Shown: positions 28,301 to 35,637 of the stretch, in pieces
Layout of the letters: each line of letters starts with the position of its first letter
Position numbering within the stretch: the stretch's first letter is position 1
Assembly: GCA_964645915.1 (NCBI GenBank)
Contig: CAZYDH010000001.1
Coordinates: forward strand, 1 to 64,000
Source of the DNA: JACNKV01 sp964645915
GTDB lineage: Bacteria > Fidelibacterota > Marinisomatia > Marinisomatales > JACNKV01
Direction: 5' to 3'
DNA length: 64,000 nt
Program-made: the position numbers and the translations under genes
The notes under the pieces: model-generated
The model's database searches: none
The model's input: the letters and a program-made list of their open reading frames with translations, nothing else
Told to the model about the DNA's origin: nothing

Positions 28301-28579
28301 TTCAGCAATATTGATTTGAAGATTCTTCATGATTTCAAAACAAATTATGGAAAATTCCAATTCAGTGCTGACATTCTAAACCTTGCAAATCTCATGAATG
28401 ATGAATGGGGTGTACGTAAAGTGGCCAACCCGGAGGCTCTTGCACCGCTTACATTAACAGGTTGGGACGACAATGGAGAACCTATCCTTGGTTTCAATGG
28501 TGTTGAAGAAACATTCATTGATGATCCGGGCCTATTCTCCCGTTGGCGCATGCAGTTTGGAATTCGTTACATCTTCTAA
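25334..28579 (+). CDS. Oar-like TonB-dependent outer membrane receptor
   Basis: 1081 residues with signal peptide (about 1-22) and a clear AAGGAG site. Residues about 26-115 form a carboxypeptidase-regulatory-like domain ('SGLVSNQNNEPLVGANVVV', 'VSYIGYKK'). The plug domain follows ('STRDLTRLDPRSDGNFSFGGRN', 'VEQVQVSVAPFDVREGGFTGAGINTVTKSGTN'), the signature of Oar-like receptors. A long beta-barrel then ends in 'MQFGIRYIF' with terminal Phe. Such receptors import large substrates or act in outer membrane export using TonB energy. In T9SS organisms some Oar-like receptors carry peptides or glycans. No SusD partner follows, so a glycan-uptake locus is unlikely. Confidence 0.9.
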   Translation: MRKRNLSVFIILMLVGGSLFAQGVTTSGLSGLVSNQNNEPLVGANVVVAHEPSGTQYGTMVREGGVYTILNMRVGGPYTVTVSYIGYKKQTEENVFLSLGSATNANFQLVQETIEMEGVDITAVQDDVMNANRTGAATFVDGDLLAQMPTIKRSTRDLTRLDPRSDGNFSFGGRNWLYNNISLDGSYFNNPFGLDDPAPGGQANAEPVPFDAVEQVQVSVAPFDVREGGFTGAGINTVTKSGTNTFGGSVYNFSRSEVLQGNSVAGSDVVANPDLNYNQAGFTLSGPLAYNKAFFFINYERERRIDPGSNFVADEDGNVEFGESRVTVETMDAIRDRMMDVYGYDTGEYQGYNHETNNDKLLVKLDFNLSANHNAVLRYNMLDASRDLGPHGFVLSVNNTGRGPNSSSLPFENSGYKINNMLHSFAGELNSTFGGNISNRFFVSYNKFRDWRTPKSVDFPTIEIGEEGVTYTTVGHEPFSIHNILDQDVLQITNNTSYFMGKHTLTAGVNYEQFKFFNSFNIFRHGVFFLPDELFFIGFYLGGSTFDSIDEFMAETDPDSAIAFRNAVATGPYKGELIDVAQFAVYAQDEFMLNENLNITAGLRVDMPIYNTEPVENPFSTGLTLLDENDEAEVVDQAKLPDAKPLFSPRVGFNYDVKGDRSMQLRGGTGIFTGRLPFVWIGNVISNPGQNQNIPGDGSNPDHETDSGEGREQGEDVASVLQQSFDLNAMAEDFEWPQVWTTNLALDLELPSNMLGTFEMVYGKDLNAIYMRNADLDVPVRTLADGRPYYGGFGDASELNYDPYNEGNGVYVIDNTDEGYNLTLTGQLRKVHDWGLVTSLAYTYTQSMNNLKSTEIASVLFQSQPVQGDPNVPALAPSEFGIRHRMIGTANYTHDWSANHSTNVGLFYELAEGNQYVYSGGNRYSHTYAGDVNGDGFSNDLIYIPEDVNDIVLADPTEWDALDAFIEQDPYLSQNRGKIAERHGLVNPWFSNIDLKILHDFKTNYGKFQFSADILNLANLMNDEWGVRKVANPEALAPLTLTGWDDNGEPILGFNGVEETFIDDPGLFSRWRMQFGIRYIF

Positions 28580-28606
28580 ATGTAATTTGATTTTCAAGAT
28601 AGAAAA

Positions 28607-28634
28607 AGAAAAGCCGGTTTATACCGGCTTTTCT
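28607..28634. terminator. Bidirectional terminator
   Basis: AGAAAAGCCGGT / ACCGGCTTTTCT stem with a TTAT loop and T tract, between the receptor gene and the convergent nucleoside transporter gene. Confidence 0.85.
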
Positions 28635-28655
28635 TTTATTAATATATAACAGACT

Positions 28656-29873
28656 TTAAATTAATAATCCTGCTAAAGTAGCGGTAAGCCAAGAAGCCAA
28701 AGCTCCACCGACCATTGCTTTTACACCAAGTTTTGAAAGGTCTTTTCGTCTTTCCGGGGCAATTCCACCAATCCCCCCAAGTTGAATACCAATAGAAGCA
28801 AAGTTAGCAAAACCACACAAAGCATAACTTGCAATAATTGCAGTTCGGTCAGAGATTGCACCGGAAGATCTCAATCCAATCAAATCGCCATAAGCAATCA
28901 ATTCTGTTAGGACAATTTTTTCTCCCATTAATGTTCCCATCATTCCTGCCTCAGACCAAGGAATTCCCATTGTCCAAGCTAGCGGTTTAAAAACCCATCC
29001 AAAAATTTCTTGCAAAGAGAGCCCAAAAAGTCCTAGCATATAATTGACCATTGCGATCAAAGCGACAAAAGCGACAAGCATTGCACCAACATTTGCAGCA
29101 AGTTTCAAACCGTCTGAAGCACCACGAGCTGTTGCCTCCATCATATTGTCATCCAGTTTTTCAACATGGATATCCATCTTACCAGAAGTTTCAGAATCCA
29201 CTGTCTCCGGATAAATTATTTTAGCAACAACTAACGCTGCGGGCGCGCTCATTATCGAAGCCGCCATCAAATGTCCAGCAATATTAGGAACGTCATGGAG
29301 CATTTTTACATAAATCGCCAAAACACCTCCGGCAACCGTTGCAAAGCCGCCGACCATTACAGCCATCAATTCTGATTGAGTCATTTTATGTACAAAAGGA
29401 CGAACCATTAGTGGGGCCTCTGTTTGTCCTACAAAGATATTTGCAGAGACGCTTAACGTTTCACTTCCTGATGTTCCGAGAGTTTTTTGCATGGCTTTTG
29501 CGATCCATTTAATGATAAACTGCATAATTCCAAAATAGTACATCACTGCCATCAAAGAAGAGAAGAAAATTATCGTTGGCAATACTCGAAAGGCAAAATT
29601 CATTAAAGGACCTTCAACAACCCCCATACCAAACGATTTGAACAAGAAGTCACTACCGGCATCGGAGAAGCTTAATAGCTTTTTCACGGTTGTATCAACA
29701 GCCGCAAAGAAGGGTTGTCCAATGGGCGTTTTTAAGATAAACAACGCAAACAAAAGTTGAAGTAACAACCCCCAAAACACAAGACGTTTATTAATGGAAG
29801 ATCGATTATTAGACATAGCAAAGGCTATTCCAAGCAAAACGAAAATCCCAAGTATCCCGGTAAAATTAGACAT
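28656..29873 (-). CDS. NupC-family concentrative nucleoside transporter
   Basis: 405 residues from the ATG at 29873, which has AAGGAGGA (complement at 29881-29888) ahead of it; a TTG ten codons further upstream has no such support. About ten membrane segments plus the family motif 'GQTEAPL' (near residues 147-153) and 'MSAPAALVVAKIIYPET' identify a CNT transporter, which takes up nucleosides with sodium or protons at the inner membrane. It is divergent from mtnA and may import methylthioadenosine-type or ordinary nucleosides that feed the salvage genes next door. Confidence 0.92.
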   Translation of the reverse strand: MSNFTGILGIFVLLGIAFAMSNNRSSINKRLVFWGLLLQLLFALFILKTPIGQPFFAAVDTTVKKLLSFSDAGSDFLFKSFGMGVVEGPLMNFAFRVLPTIIFFSSLMAVMYYFGIMQFIIKWIAKAMQKTLGTSGSETLSVSANIFVGQTEAPLMVRPFVHKMTQSELMAVMVGGFATVAGGVLAIYVKMLHDVPNIAGHLMAASIMSAPAALVVAKIIYPETVDSETSGKMDIHVEKLDDNMMEATARGASDGLKLAANVGAMLVAFVALIAMVNYMLGLFGLSLQEIFGWVFKPLAWTMGIPWSEAGMMGTLMGEKIVLTELIAYGDLIGLRSSGAISDRTAIIASYALCGFANFASIGIQLGGIGGIAPERRKDLSKLGVKAMVGGALASWLTATLAGLLI

Positions 29874-30071
29874 AAAACCATCCTCCTTTAATTGGTGAGA
29901 CAAGGCATCTAAGACGCATCATAATAAGGCTGTAAAATTAAGGGAAATAAATTGAAGAGACACCGGAATTTTCTAATTCATAAAATATGAAAAAACGAGT
30001 AAGATTCTTTAGGATATTTTATTGGTTAAGAACCGTTGAAAGGCGTAATTTTTTATCAAGAATATTTAGCC

Positions 30072-31106
30072 ATGAAAATAAACGGAAAAGATTACCAAAC
30101 AGTTTGGATGGAAGAAAACACCATTAAAACTATTGAACAAAACAAACTCCCGAATTCTTTTGAAATTGTTTCAATTACGGGGATTGAAAATGTCATCTCT
30201 GCAATACAAACAATGGTGGTCCGCGGGGCTCCGGCGATAGGGGCAATGGGTGCGTTTGGCTTGGCTCAGGCAATCAGATTGTGCAACGAACCAACGCATA
30301 AAAAAATATTTAAGTTTAAAGAAAGGCTCATAAAAGCCAGACCCACAGCGTACGATTTAGAACATGGGTTACAGACTGTGATGTTAGAAGCGTTGAAAGG
30401 GACATCGTTTAATGAAACGAAAATGTTTGCAGCAAAAGCCGCTCAGAACTATGCGAACAATTCAGCAAAAGCGTGTAAACAAATTGGAATTTTTGGAAAC
30501 ACGCTAATCAAAAATGGTTATAAAATTTTAACGCACTGTAATGCGGGTGCGCTTGCGACAGTAGATTTTGGAACAGCGCTTTCTCCTTTTCGCATGGCAC
30601 ACAATGATGAAAAAAACATTTTTATTTATGTCGACGAAACACGACCGCGACTCCAAGGGGCAAAACTTACAGCGTTTGAACTCTACCAAGAAGGAATTGA
30701 ACATGCAATAATAGCAGACAATGCCGCAGGATATTTTATGGCAAACGGGATGGTTGACTTAATGATAGTCGGAACAGACCGAGTTGCAGCAAACGGTGAT
30801 ATCGCTAACAAAATAGGAACCTATGAAAAAGCAGTGGTTGCCCACGAAAACAAGATACCGGTATATATTGCGGCACCCATATCTACCATTGATTTTACAT
30901 GTCCAAATGGAAACTCTATTCCGATCGAAGAACGCGATGAAAATGAAGTACTCTACGTGAACGATAAGCGAGTTGCATCTGAAGGAAGCCCCGCGCTTAA
31001 CCCAGCTTTTGATATTACTCCTGCAAAATATATTACAGGGGTTATTACCGAAAAAGGAATATTCAAACCAAACGAACTATATAAACTAAAGCCTGAAAAT
31101 GAGTGA
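30072..31106 (+). CDS. mtnA: S-methyl-5-thioribose-1-phosphate isomerase
   Basis: 344 residues from the ATG at 30072, the usual length for MtnA; a TTG at 30036 would add a 12-residue leader unlike the family. Family hallmarks: 'VVRGAPAIGAMGA', Cys156 in 'THCNAGALAT', 'ETRPRLQGAKLTAFEL', and Asp236 in 'GTDRVAANGD', the Cys and Asp being the catalytic pair. It converts 5-methylthioribose-1-phosphate (or the 5-deoxyribose analogue) to the ribulose form in salvage of the methylthioadenosine made by polyamine synthesis and radical SAM enzymes. Its end overlaps the next gene by eight bases. Confidence 0.93.
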   Translation: MKINGKDYQTVWMEENTIKTIEQNKLPNSFEIVSITGIENVISAIQTMVVRGAPAIGAMGAFGLAQAIRLCNEPTHKKIFKFKERLIKARPTAYDLEHGLQTVMLEALKGTSFNETKMFAAKAAQNYANNSAKACKQIGIFGNTLIKNGYKILTHCNAGALATVDFGTALSPFRMAHNDEKNIFIYVDETRPRLQGAKLTAFELYQEGIEHAIIADNAAGYFMANGMVDLMIVGTDRVAANGDIANKIGTYEKAVVAHENKIPVYIAAPISTIDFTCPNGNSIPIEERDENEVLYVNDKRVASEGSPALNPAFDITPAKYITGVITEKGIFKPNELYKLKPENE

Positions 31107-31689
31107 AATTTATACAGGGACAAAATTCACATCTGTTAGATTGTCGAACAACCTACTAACAAAATCAAAAGCAAGTCATATGACCTCTTGGGGGGTACAG
31201 TTTGAAAAAAAGGGACTTGCGCCACAAACAGAAAATGGTCATGCCGGAAATCTCAGCATTAGAACTAAAACCGGATTTCTGATTTCAGGTGCAGGAGAAT
31301 CACTCTCAAGCTTAAACAATCACTCTGTTTCTGAAGTGGTTTCATTTTTCACGCAAACAAAAAAAGTATTGTTTCATGGCGAAGTCGAACCAAGCTCAGA
31401 AGCATTTATGCACGGACTCATCTATCAATATCGACCAGACGTAATGGCAGTGTTTCACGGTCACAGCGACCAAATAACAACAATAGCTCCACAAATTGGA
31501 TATCCTGAAACAGAAAAAGAACTTCCCTATGGGACTGTCCAAGGAGCTGAAATGGTTGCAACGATATTAAAAACAAAAGAATTTTGTATTATTAAAAACC
31601 ATGGATTTGTGTCTATTGGCCCTTCTGAAGAAGCCGCCGGGGAGTTAACACTTCAAGTATTGTCTAAGATAAAAAAGATCGCAACTTAG
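31099..31689 (+). CDS. Class II aldolase/adducin-family protein, MtnB-like or Ald2-like
   Basis: 196 residues. The class II aldolase fold shows 'ENGHAGNLSIRTKTGFLISGAG', 'SSEAFMHGLIYQYRPDVMAVFHGHSDQ' (metal ligands His120 and His122) and His168 in 'KNHGFVS'. Members include methylthioribulose-1-phosphate dehydratase (MtnB), and the aldolase of the 'DHAP shunt' that cleaves methylthioribulose- or deoxyribulose-1-phosphate into DHAP and an aldehyde. Overlap with mtnA by eight bases makes a ribulose-1-phosphate substrate very likely. No mtnC/mtnD-type genes follow, which favours the aldolase reaction over a full methionine salvage pathway. Confidence 0.8.
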   Translation: MSEIYTGTKFTSVRLSNNLLTKSKASHMTSWGVQFEKKGLAPQTENGHAGNLSIRTKTGFLISGAGESLSSLNNHSVSEVVSFFTQTKKVLFHGEVEPSSEAFMHGLIYQYRPDVMAVFHGHSDQITTIAPQIGYPETEKELPYGTVQGAEMVATILKTKEFCIIKNHGFVSIGPSEEAAGELTLQVLSKIKKIAT

Positions 31690-31805
31690 AAGACCACGAT
31701 TGAACTTTATAAAAACACGAAAAAAGAAAAGACATTTTTCGAAACGGAGAAAATCTTTTATATTCGCCACGAATTTTTAAACAATATTAATAAATAGGAT
31801 AACCA

Positions 31806-32192
31806 ATGAACGCATTTTTAAGCGCCGGAACCAAACTTGTTATTTTTGCACTGGCTTTCTATTCCGTAGCAATAATAACCGAGCAACGGAAACGATTGAT
31901 TACAAAAACAGTATTATCATTTATTACGTTGGGTGTGGTTTTTGATATTGTTGCAACCATATTTATGATCAAAGGATCTTCTAACACACCATTTACCCTT
32001 CATGGCATTTTAGGATATTCTTCGCTATGCGCCATGCTTGTTGATGCTGTATTGCTCTGGCGTTATCGCCTACAACACGGAGAAGAAAAGATCGTGACAA
32101 AAGGGTTACATTTATATTCACGGTTTGCTTATGGATGGTGGGTGATGGCGTTCATCACCGGATCGTTATTGGTCGCGGCTAAATATATCTAG
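31806..32192 (+). CDS. HsmA-family small membrane protein (TIGR03987-like)
   Basis: 128 residues with four membrane segments (about 4-24, 35-55, 64-85, 105-127). The pattern 'FDIVATIFMI', 'TPFTLHGILGYSSLCAMLVD', 'LLWRYR' and 'YGWWVMAFITGSLLVA' matches the family called HsmA/TIGR03987, whose function is not established. A conserved His in 'LHGILGY' and the 'WW' pair suggest haem or quinone contact, but this is speculation. It has its own promoter-sized gap of 116 bases before it and meets the convergent deaminase gene with a four-base overlap. Confidence 0.65.
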   Translation: MNAFLSAGTKLVIFALAFYSVAIITEQRKRLITKTVLSFITLGVVFDIVATIFMIKGSSNTPFTLHGILGYSSLCAMLVDAVLLWRYRLQHGEEKIVTKGLHLYSRFAYGWWVMAFITGSLLVAAKYI

Positions 32193-33439
32193 AAAATTTT
32201 ATTGATAACACGAGAGACATTCTCTCGGACATTATTTTCGTCAACAACCGTTCGGTTTTCCATTAGTGCAACACCATTACAAATTGTAGTATCAACACAA
32301 TCACCATTCGCAGAATAAACAAGATTTGAAACCAAATTGTGGTTTGGAATCAATTGCGTATTTGTTAGATCAACCAATAGTAAGTTTGCCAAGCAGCCTT
32401 CTTTGATTTCACCGGCATTTAGATTAAATAAAGACGCACCACCTTTTGTTGCCATATAAAAAACATCTTCTGCAGACATAACGGTCGGATCTCCGGTGCA
32501 GGACTTTTGTAAAAGTGAAGCAATTTTCATTTCTTCCATCATATCCAAATTGTTGTTAGCCGCACAACCATCTGTTCCCAAGCCAATGCGAAGGTCAGCC
32601 GATTTTAAAGAAGGATATGGAAAAACACCGGAGCCTAATTTCATATTTGAAGTTGGACAGTGGACCACTCCAACATCATGATCTGATAGAAGCTTCATTT
32701 CTTGATCTGTCACCCAGTTTGTATGTGCGACAATTAGATGGGGTCCCAGCATTTTGATATGATCTAAATATTCTACAGGACGCATACCGGTTGTGTTCAC
32801 CCATTCGTCCACCTCTTGCTTAGTTTCTGAAAGATGCATGTGGACAATCAGACCATGGTCATTTGCAAAATCTCTTGCCCAAAACAATCCAGATTCTGAT
32901 ACCGTATAAAGCGCATGAACACCGATGGTAAATGTTACATTTGGTGAATAGCGAGTACGTTTTTGATAGAGTTCGATTTGTTCAGAAATTTGTTTTTTGG
33001 ATTGATCGAGATCGTTTAAATCTAAAAACGCGCTGGATAAATGAGCATGAAGCCCCGAATCCATCACCGCTTGGGCGGTTCCGTTATAATGCCAGTACAT
33101 ATCATTAAAATGGGTGGTTCCTGTTTTGATCATTTCAATTGCAGCCAGACGACTTCCCCAATAGACATGCTCCTCTGTTAATTTTGCTTCAACCGGCCAA
33201 ATCTTTTTTGTTAACCACTCTTGAAGTTTTATGTCATCTGCATATCCGCGTAAAAGTGTCATCGCAGAATGAGAGTGAGCATTCACAAATGAAGGAATAA
33301 CAGCCTTATTTTCAACTTTAATTATTTTATCAGCTTGAATATTTAAATCTACACCAATAGTCTTTATGGTGTTTCCAATGATGTAAATATCCACAGGGTG
33401 CGTATTTAGAATTACGTTCTTTATCAACAAACTAGCCAT
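32189..33439 (-). CDS. mtaD: Amidohydrolase, 5-methylthioadenosine/S-adenosylhomocysteine deaminase type
   Basis: 416 residues of the amidohydrolase fold. The metal ligands are visible: His55 and His57 in 'NAHSHSAM', the His of 'HMHLSETKQEVDEW', the His of 'IVAHTNWV', and Asp in 'GTDGCAANNNLDMMEEM'. This set, with 'LRGYADDIKLQEWL' near the start, is typical of MTA/SAH deaminases (MtaD) and the related chlorohydrolase/guanine-deaminase group. It would convert methylthioadenosine (and SAH or 5'-deoxyadenosine) to the inosine form, which a phosphorylase can split to feed MtnA. A strong AAAGGA site precedes the ATG. Confidence 0.87.
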   Translation of the reverse strand: MASLLIKNVILNTHPVDIYIIGNTIKTIGVDLNIQADKIIKVENKAVIPSFVNAHSHSAMTLLRGYADDIKLQEWLTKKIWPVEAKLTEEHVYWGSRLAAIEMIKTGTTHFNDMYWHYNGTAQAVMDSGLHAHLSSAFLDLNDLDQSKKQISEQIELYQKRTRYSPNVTFTIGVHALYTVSESGLFWARDFANDHGLIVHMHLSETKQEVDEWVNTTGMRPVEYLDHIKMLGPHLIVAHTNWVTDQEMKLLSDHDVGVVHCPTSNMKLGSGVFPYPSLKSADLRIGLGTDGCAANNNLDMMEEMKIASLLQKSCTGDPTVMSAEDVFYMATKGGASLFNLNAGEIKEGCLANLLLVDLTNTQLIPNHNLVSNLVYSANGDCVDTTICNGVALMENRTVVDENNVRENVSRVINKIF

Positions 33440-33501
33440 GGTCTTCCTTTGGGATTGTAAAAATTCCTAATGAAATCTAATCCACTTTTAATACACTTTT
33501 C

Positions 33502-33529
33502 TTGAACTTTTTCGGATACATTTTATTAA
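33502..33529 (+). promoter_or_regulatory. Possible promoter of the purine operon
   Basis: TTGAAC (33502-33507) and TATTAA (33524-33529) with 16-base spacing lie about 130 bases before purA. This is a sigma70-like reading only; promoter consensus for this phylum is not well known and a different element may be used. Confidence 0.3.
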
Positions 33530-33656
33530 GGAATATTTTAGTTATTATTGTTTTGTTGCTTACATGTAATGACATCTTCTATGTAATCTTCCATGTCTTT
33601 TTCGTGGCATAAATTAATAATAGCGCTTAACAGTAATAACAACTTAGGACAACGCT

Positions 33657-34949
33657 TTGATAAGAGACCAAGATAAAACAATTGTGATTGTAGGGACTCA
33701 GTGGGGCGATGAAGGAAAGGGGAAAATAACAGATTATTTTTCCGGAGAGTCTTCGTATGTGGTAAGGTTTCAAGGAGGAAACAATGCGGGGCATACAATT
33801 ATCGCAGAGGGTGAAACCTACAAACTCCACCTAATCCCATCCGGGGTTGTATATAACAAACCAACAAATATTATCGGAAATGGTGTTGTTGTTGATCCAA
33901 AAATGCTGTTAGACGAAATAAAAATGTTAAAAGACAGAGGTATAAATCCAAAAGTCTTTGTTAGCGACCGCGCCCATGTTGTCTTTCCATATCATATAGC
34001 ATTAGATGAAGCTCTAACTGTTCATCAAGGTGGTTTAGCTGCGGGAAGCACAAAACGGGGAATCGCACCTGCATATGCCGACAAAATGTTTCGCAACGGA
34101 ATCCGAATGATCGATTTGCTTGATCAGAATATTTTAAAGGAAAAGCTGGAAAAAGCGTATTCATTTACCAAAATATTTATAGACAAAACTTTGGGAGAAG
34201 GCGTATTGCCGTCTTTTCAAACCGTGTATCAAGATTATTTACAATTGGGCCAACAACTAAAGCCATATATTAAGGATATTTCTGTTGTTTTGTTTGACGC
34301 ACACAAAAAAGGTGAAAGAATTTTATTTGAAGGCGCTCAAGGGATGAGTCTTGATGTTGATCATGGCATCTATCCACACACGACGAGCAGCAATACGATA
34401 GCCGGAAATATCGCGAATGGCTCAGGACTAACCTTTAGAATAATTGATCGGATTATCGGAATTACGAAAGCCTATGTAAGTCGCGTAGGGCAAAGTCCTT
34501 TTCCAACAGAGCTGTTAGACAAGGACGCCGAGCAACTTCGAAAAAAAGGAGATGAGTTTGGAACAACAACGGGTCGTCCTCGCAGAGTTGGATGGTTGGA
34601 CCTTGTACAGCTCAGACAATCCGTTCGAGTAAATGGACTTACGGAGATTGCCCTTACCAAGCTGGACATCTTGACAGGATTTAAAGAATTGCTTGTGTGT
34701 GTTGCGTATGAAGCAGATGGAAAAACGATTCATGAAATGCCAGCAGATCTGTCCATCTACAGAAAAGCAAAACCGATTTATAAAACCGTACCGGGTTGGA
34801 GTTCTATTGATGAAGAAGCTGTAAAAAAGGGATATAAAAGCCTACCTGAAGGATTAAAGAAATATATTAAATTTATAGAAGATGAAATTCAATGCCCGGT
34901 TAGTATAGTCTCCATCGGACCTAAGCGGAATGAAACAATAATTCGGTAG
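33657..34949 (+). CDS. purA: Adenylosuccinate synthetase
   Basis: 430 residues. The P-loop-like 'VGTQWGDEGKGKITDYF' with the catalytic Asp and the phosphate loop starts at residue 11; 'GNNAGHTII' holds the catalytic His; 'TTTGRPRRVGWLD' and 'LTKLDIL' are the aspartate- and GTP-binding segments. It joins IMP and aspartate using GTP to make adenylosuccinate, the first step to AMP. There is no ATG near the front; TTG at 33657 has AGGA seven bases before it, so I take it as the start. It is the first gene of a same-strand purine cluster reaching 48085, and hpt follows 11 bases later. Confidence 0.96.
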   Translation: MIRDQDKTIVIVGTQWGDEGKGKITDYFSGESSYVVRFQGGNNAGHTIIAEGETYKLHLIPSGVVYNKPTNIIGNGVVVDPKMLLDEIKMLKDRGINPKVFVSDRAHVVFPYHIALDEALTVHQGGLAAGSTKRGIAPAYADKMFRNGIRMIDLLDQNILKEKLEKAYSFTKIFIDKTLGEGVLPSFQTVYQDYLQLGQQLKPYIKDISVVLFDAHKKGERILFEGAQGMSLDVDHGIYPHTTSSNTIAGNIANGSGLTFRIIDRIIGITKAYVSRVGQSPFPTELLDKDAEQLRKKGDEFGTTTGRPRRVGWLDLVQLRQSVRVNGLTEIALTKLDILTGFKELLVCVAYEADGKTIHEMPADLSIYRKAKPIYKTVPGWSSIDEEAVKKGYKSLPEGLKKYIKFIEDEIQCPVSIVSIGPKRNETIIR

Positions 34950-34960
34950 CGAACAAATAA

Positions 34961-35503
34961 ATGAGAACACATTCCGACATCAATAAAATCTTAATAGATG
35001 AAGAAACAATTCTTAAAAGAATTGATGAACTCGCAAGTCAAATTGAAAGAGATTACGCTGATGTAAACAATATAATGATCATTTCTATTTTAAAGGGATC
35101 ATTTATGTTTACTTCCGATCTGGTAAAACGATTGTCTATACCACATATAGTGGATTTCATGGCATTAAGCACATACGGCGACGAATCTCAATCAAGTGGT
35201 GAGGTTCGTGTAATTATGGATCTTAGACATGCTGTGCAGAATCAACATGTTATTGTCGTTGAAGATATTATTGATACAGGCCTTACTCTTCAATTTCTTG
35301 AAAGAGTGTTATTAACTCGAAATGTTGCCTCTCTCAAAACCTGTGTATTAACTCAAAAAGAAGGAAAAACCCACCAGGCAAAAATTGACTATCTTGGGTT
35401 TAAAATTCCGGATGTTTGGGTAGTTGGATATGGACTCGACTACGCTGATAAGCATCGAACGCTTCCTTATATTGCTGAATTAAAACAAGACGTTTATCTT
35501 TGA
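34961..35503 (+). CDS. hpt: Hypoxanthine phosphoribosyltransferase
   Basis: 180 residues. The PRPP-binding loop is 'VIVVEDIIDTGLTL', with the two acidic residues and the Asp general base; the flexible loop is near 'STYGDESQSSG', and 'VGYGLDYADKHRTLPYI' is the purine-binding region of the HGPRT family. It salvages hypoxanthine (and usually guanine) to IMP/GMP with PRPP in the cytoplasm. Location between purA and purL puts salvage and de novo synthesis under one transcript. Confidence 0.95.
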   Translation: MRTHSDINKILIDEETILKRIDELASQIERDYADVNNIMIISILKGSFMFTSDLVKRLSIPHIVDFMALSTYGDESQSSGEVRVIMDLRHAVQNQHVIVVEDIIDTGLTLQFLERVLLTRNVASLKTCVLTQKEGKTHQAKIDYLGFKIPDVWVVGYGLDYADKHRTLPYIAELKQDVYL

Positions 35504-35637
35504 CGGCGCTAAGGTGGTTAAAAGTTTGTGTAGCAATGAACAATTTAAAGAAATCTTGTTTTCCAAACTTGCGAACCCCGATGCCAATTTTAAGTATATT
35601 TACTACACGACCTAGAGAAGCGTTTAAGTAATACCGT

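Noticed and set aside
25334..28579. TonB receptor considered as part of a polysaccharide utilisation locus
   Set aside because: No SusD-like gene or glycan enzymes lie beside it, and the Oar-like plug differs from SusC.
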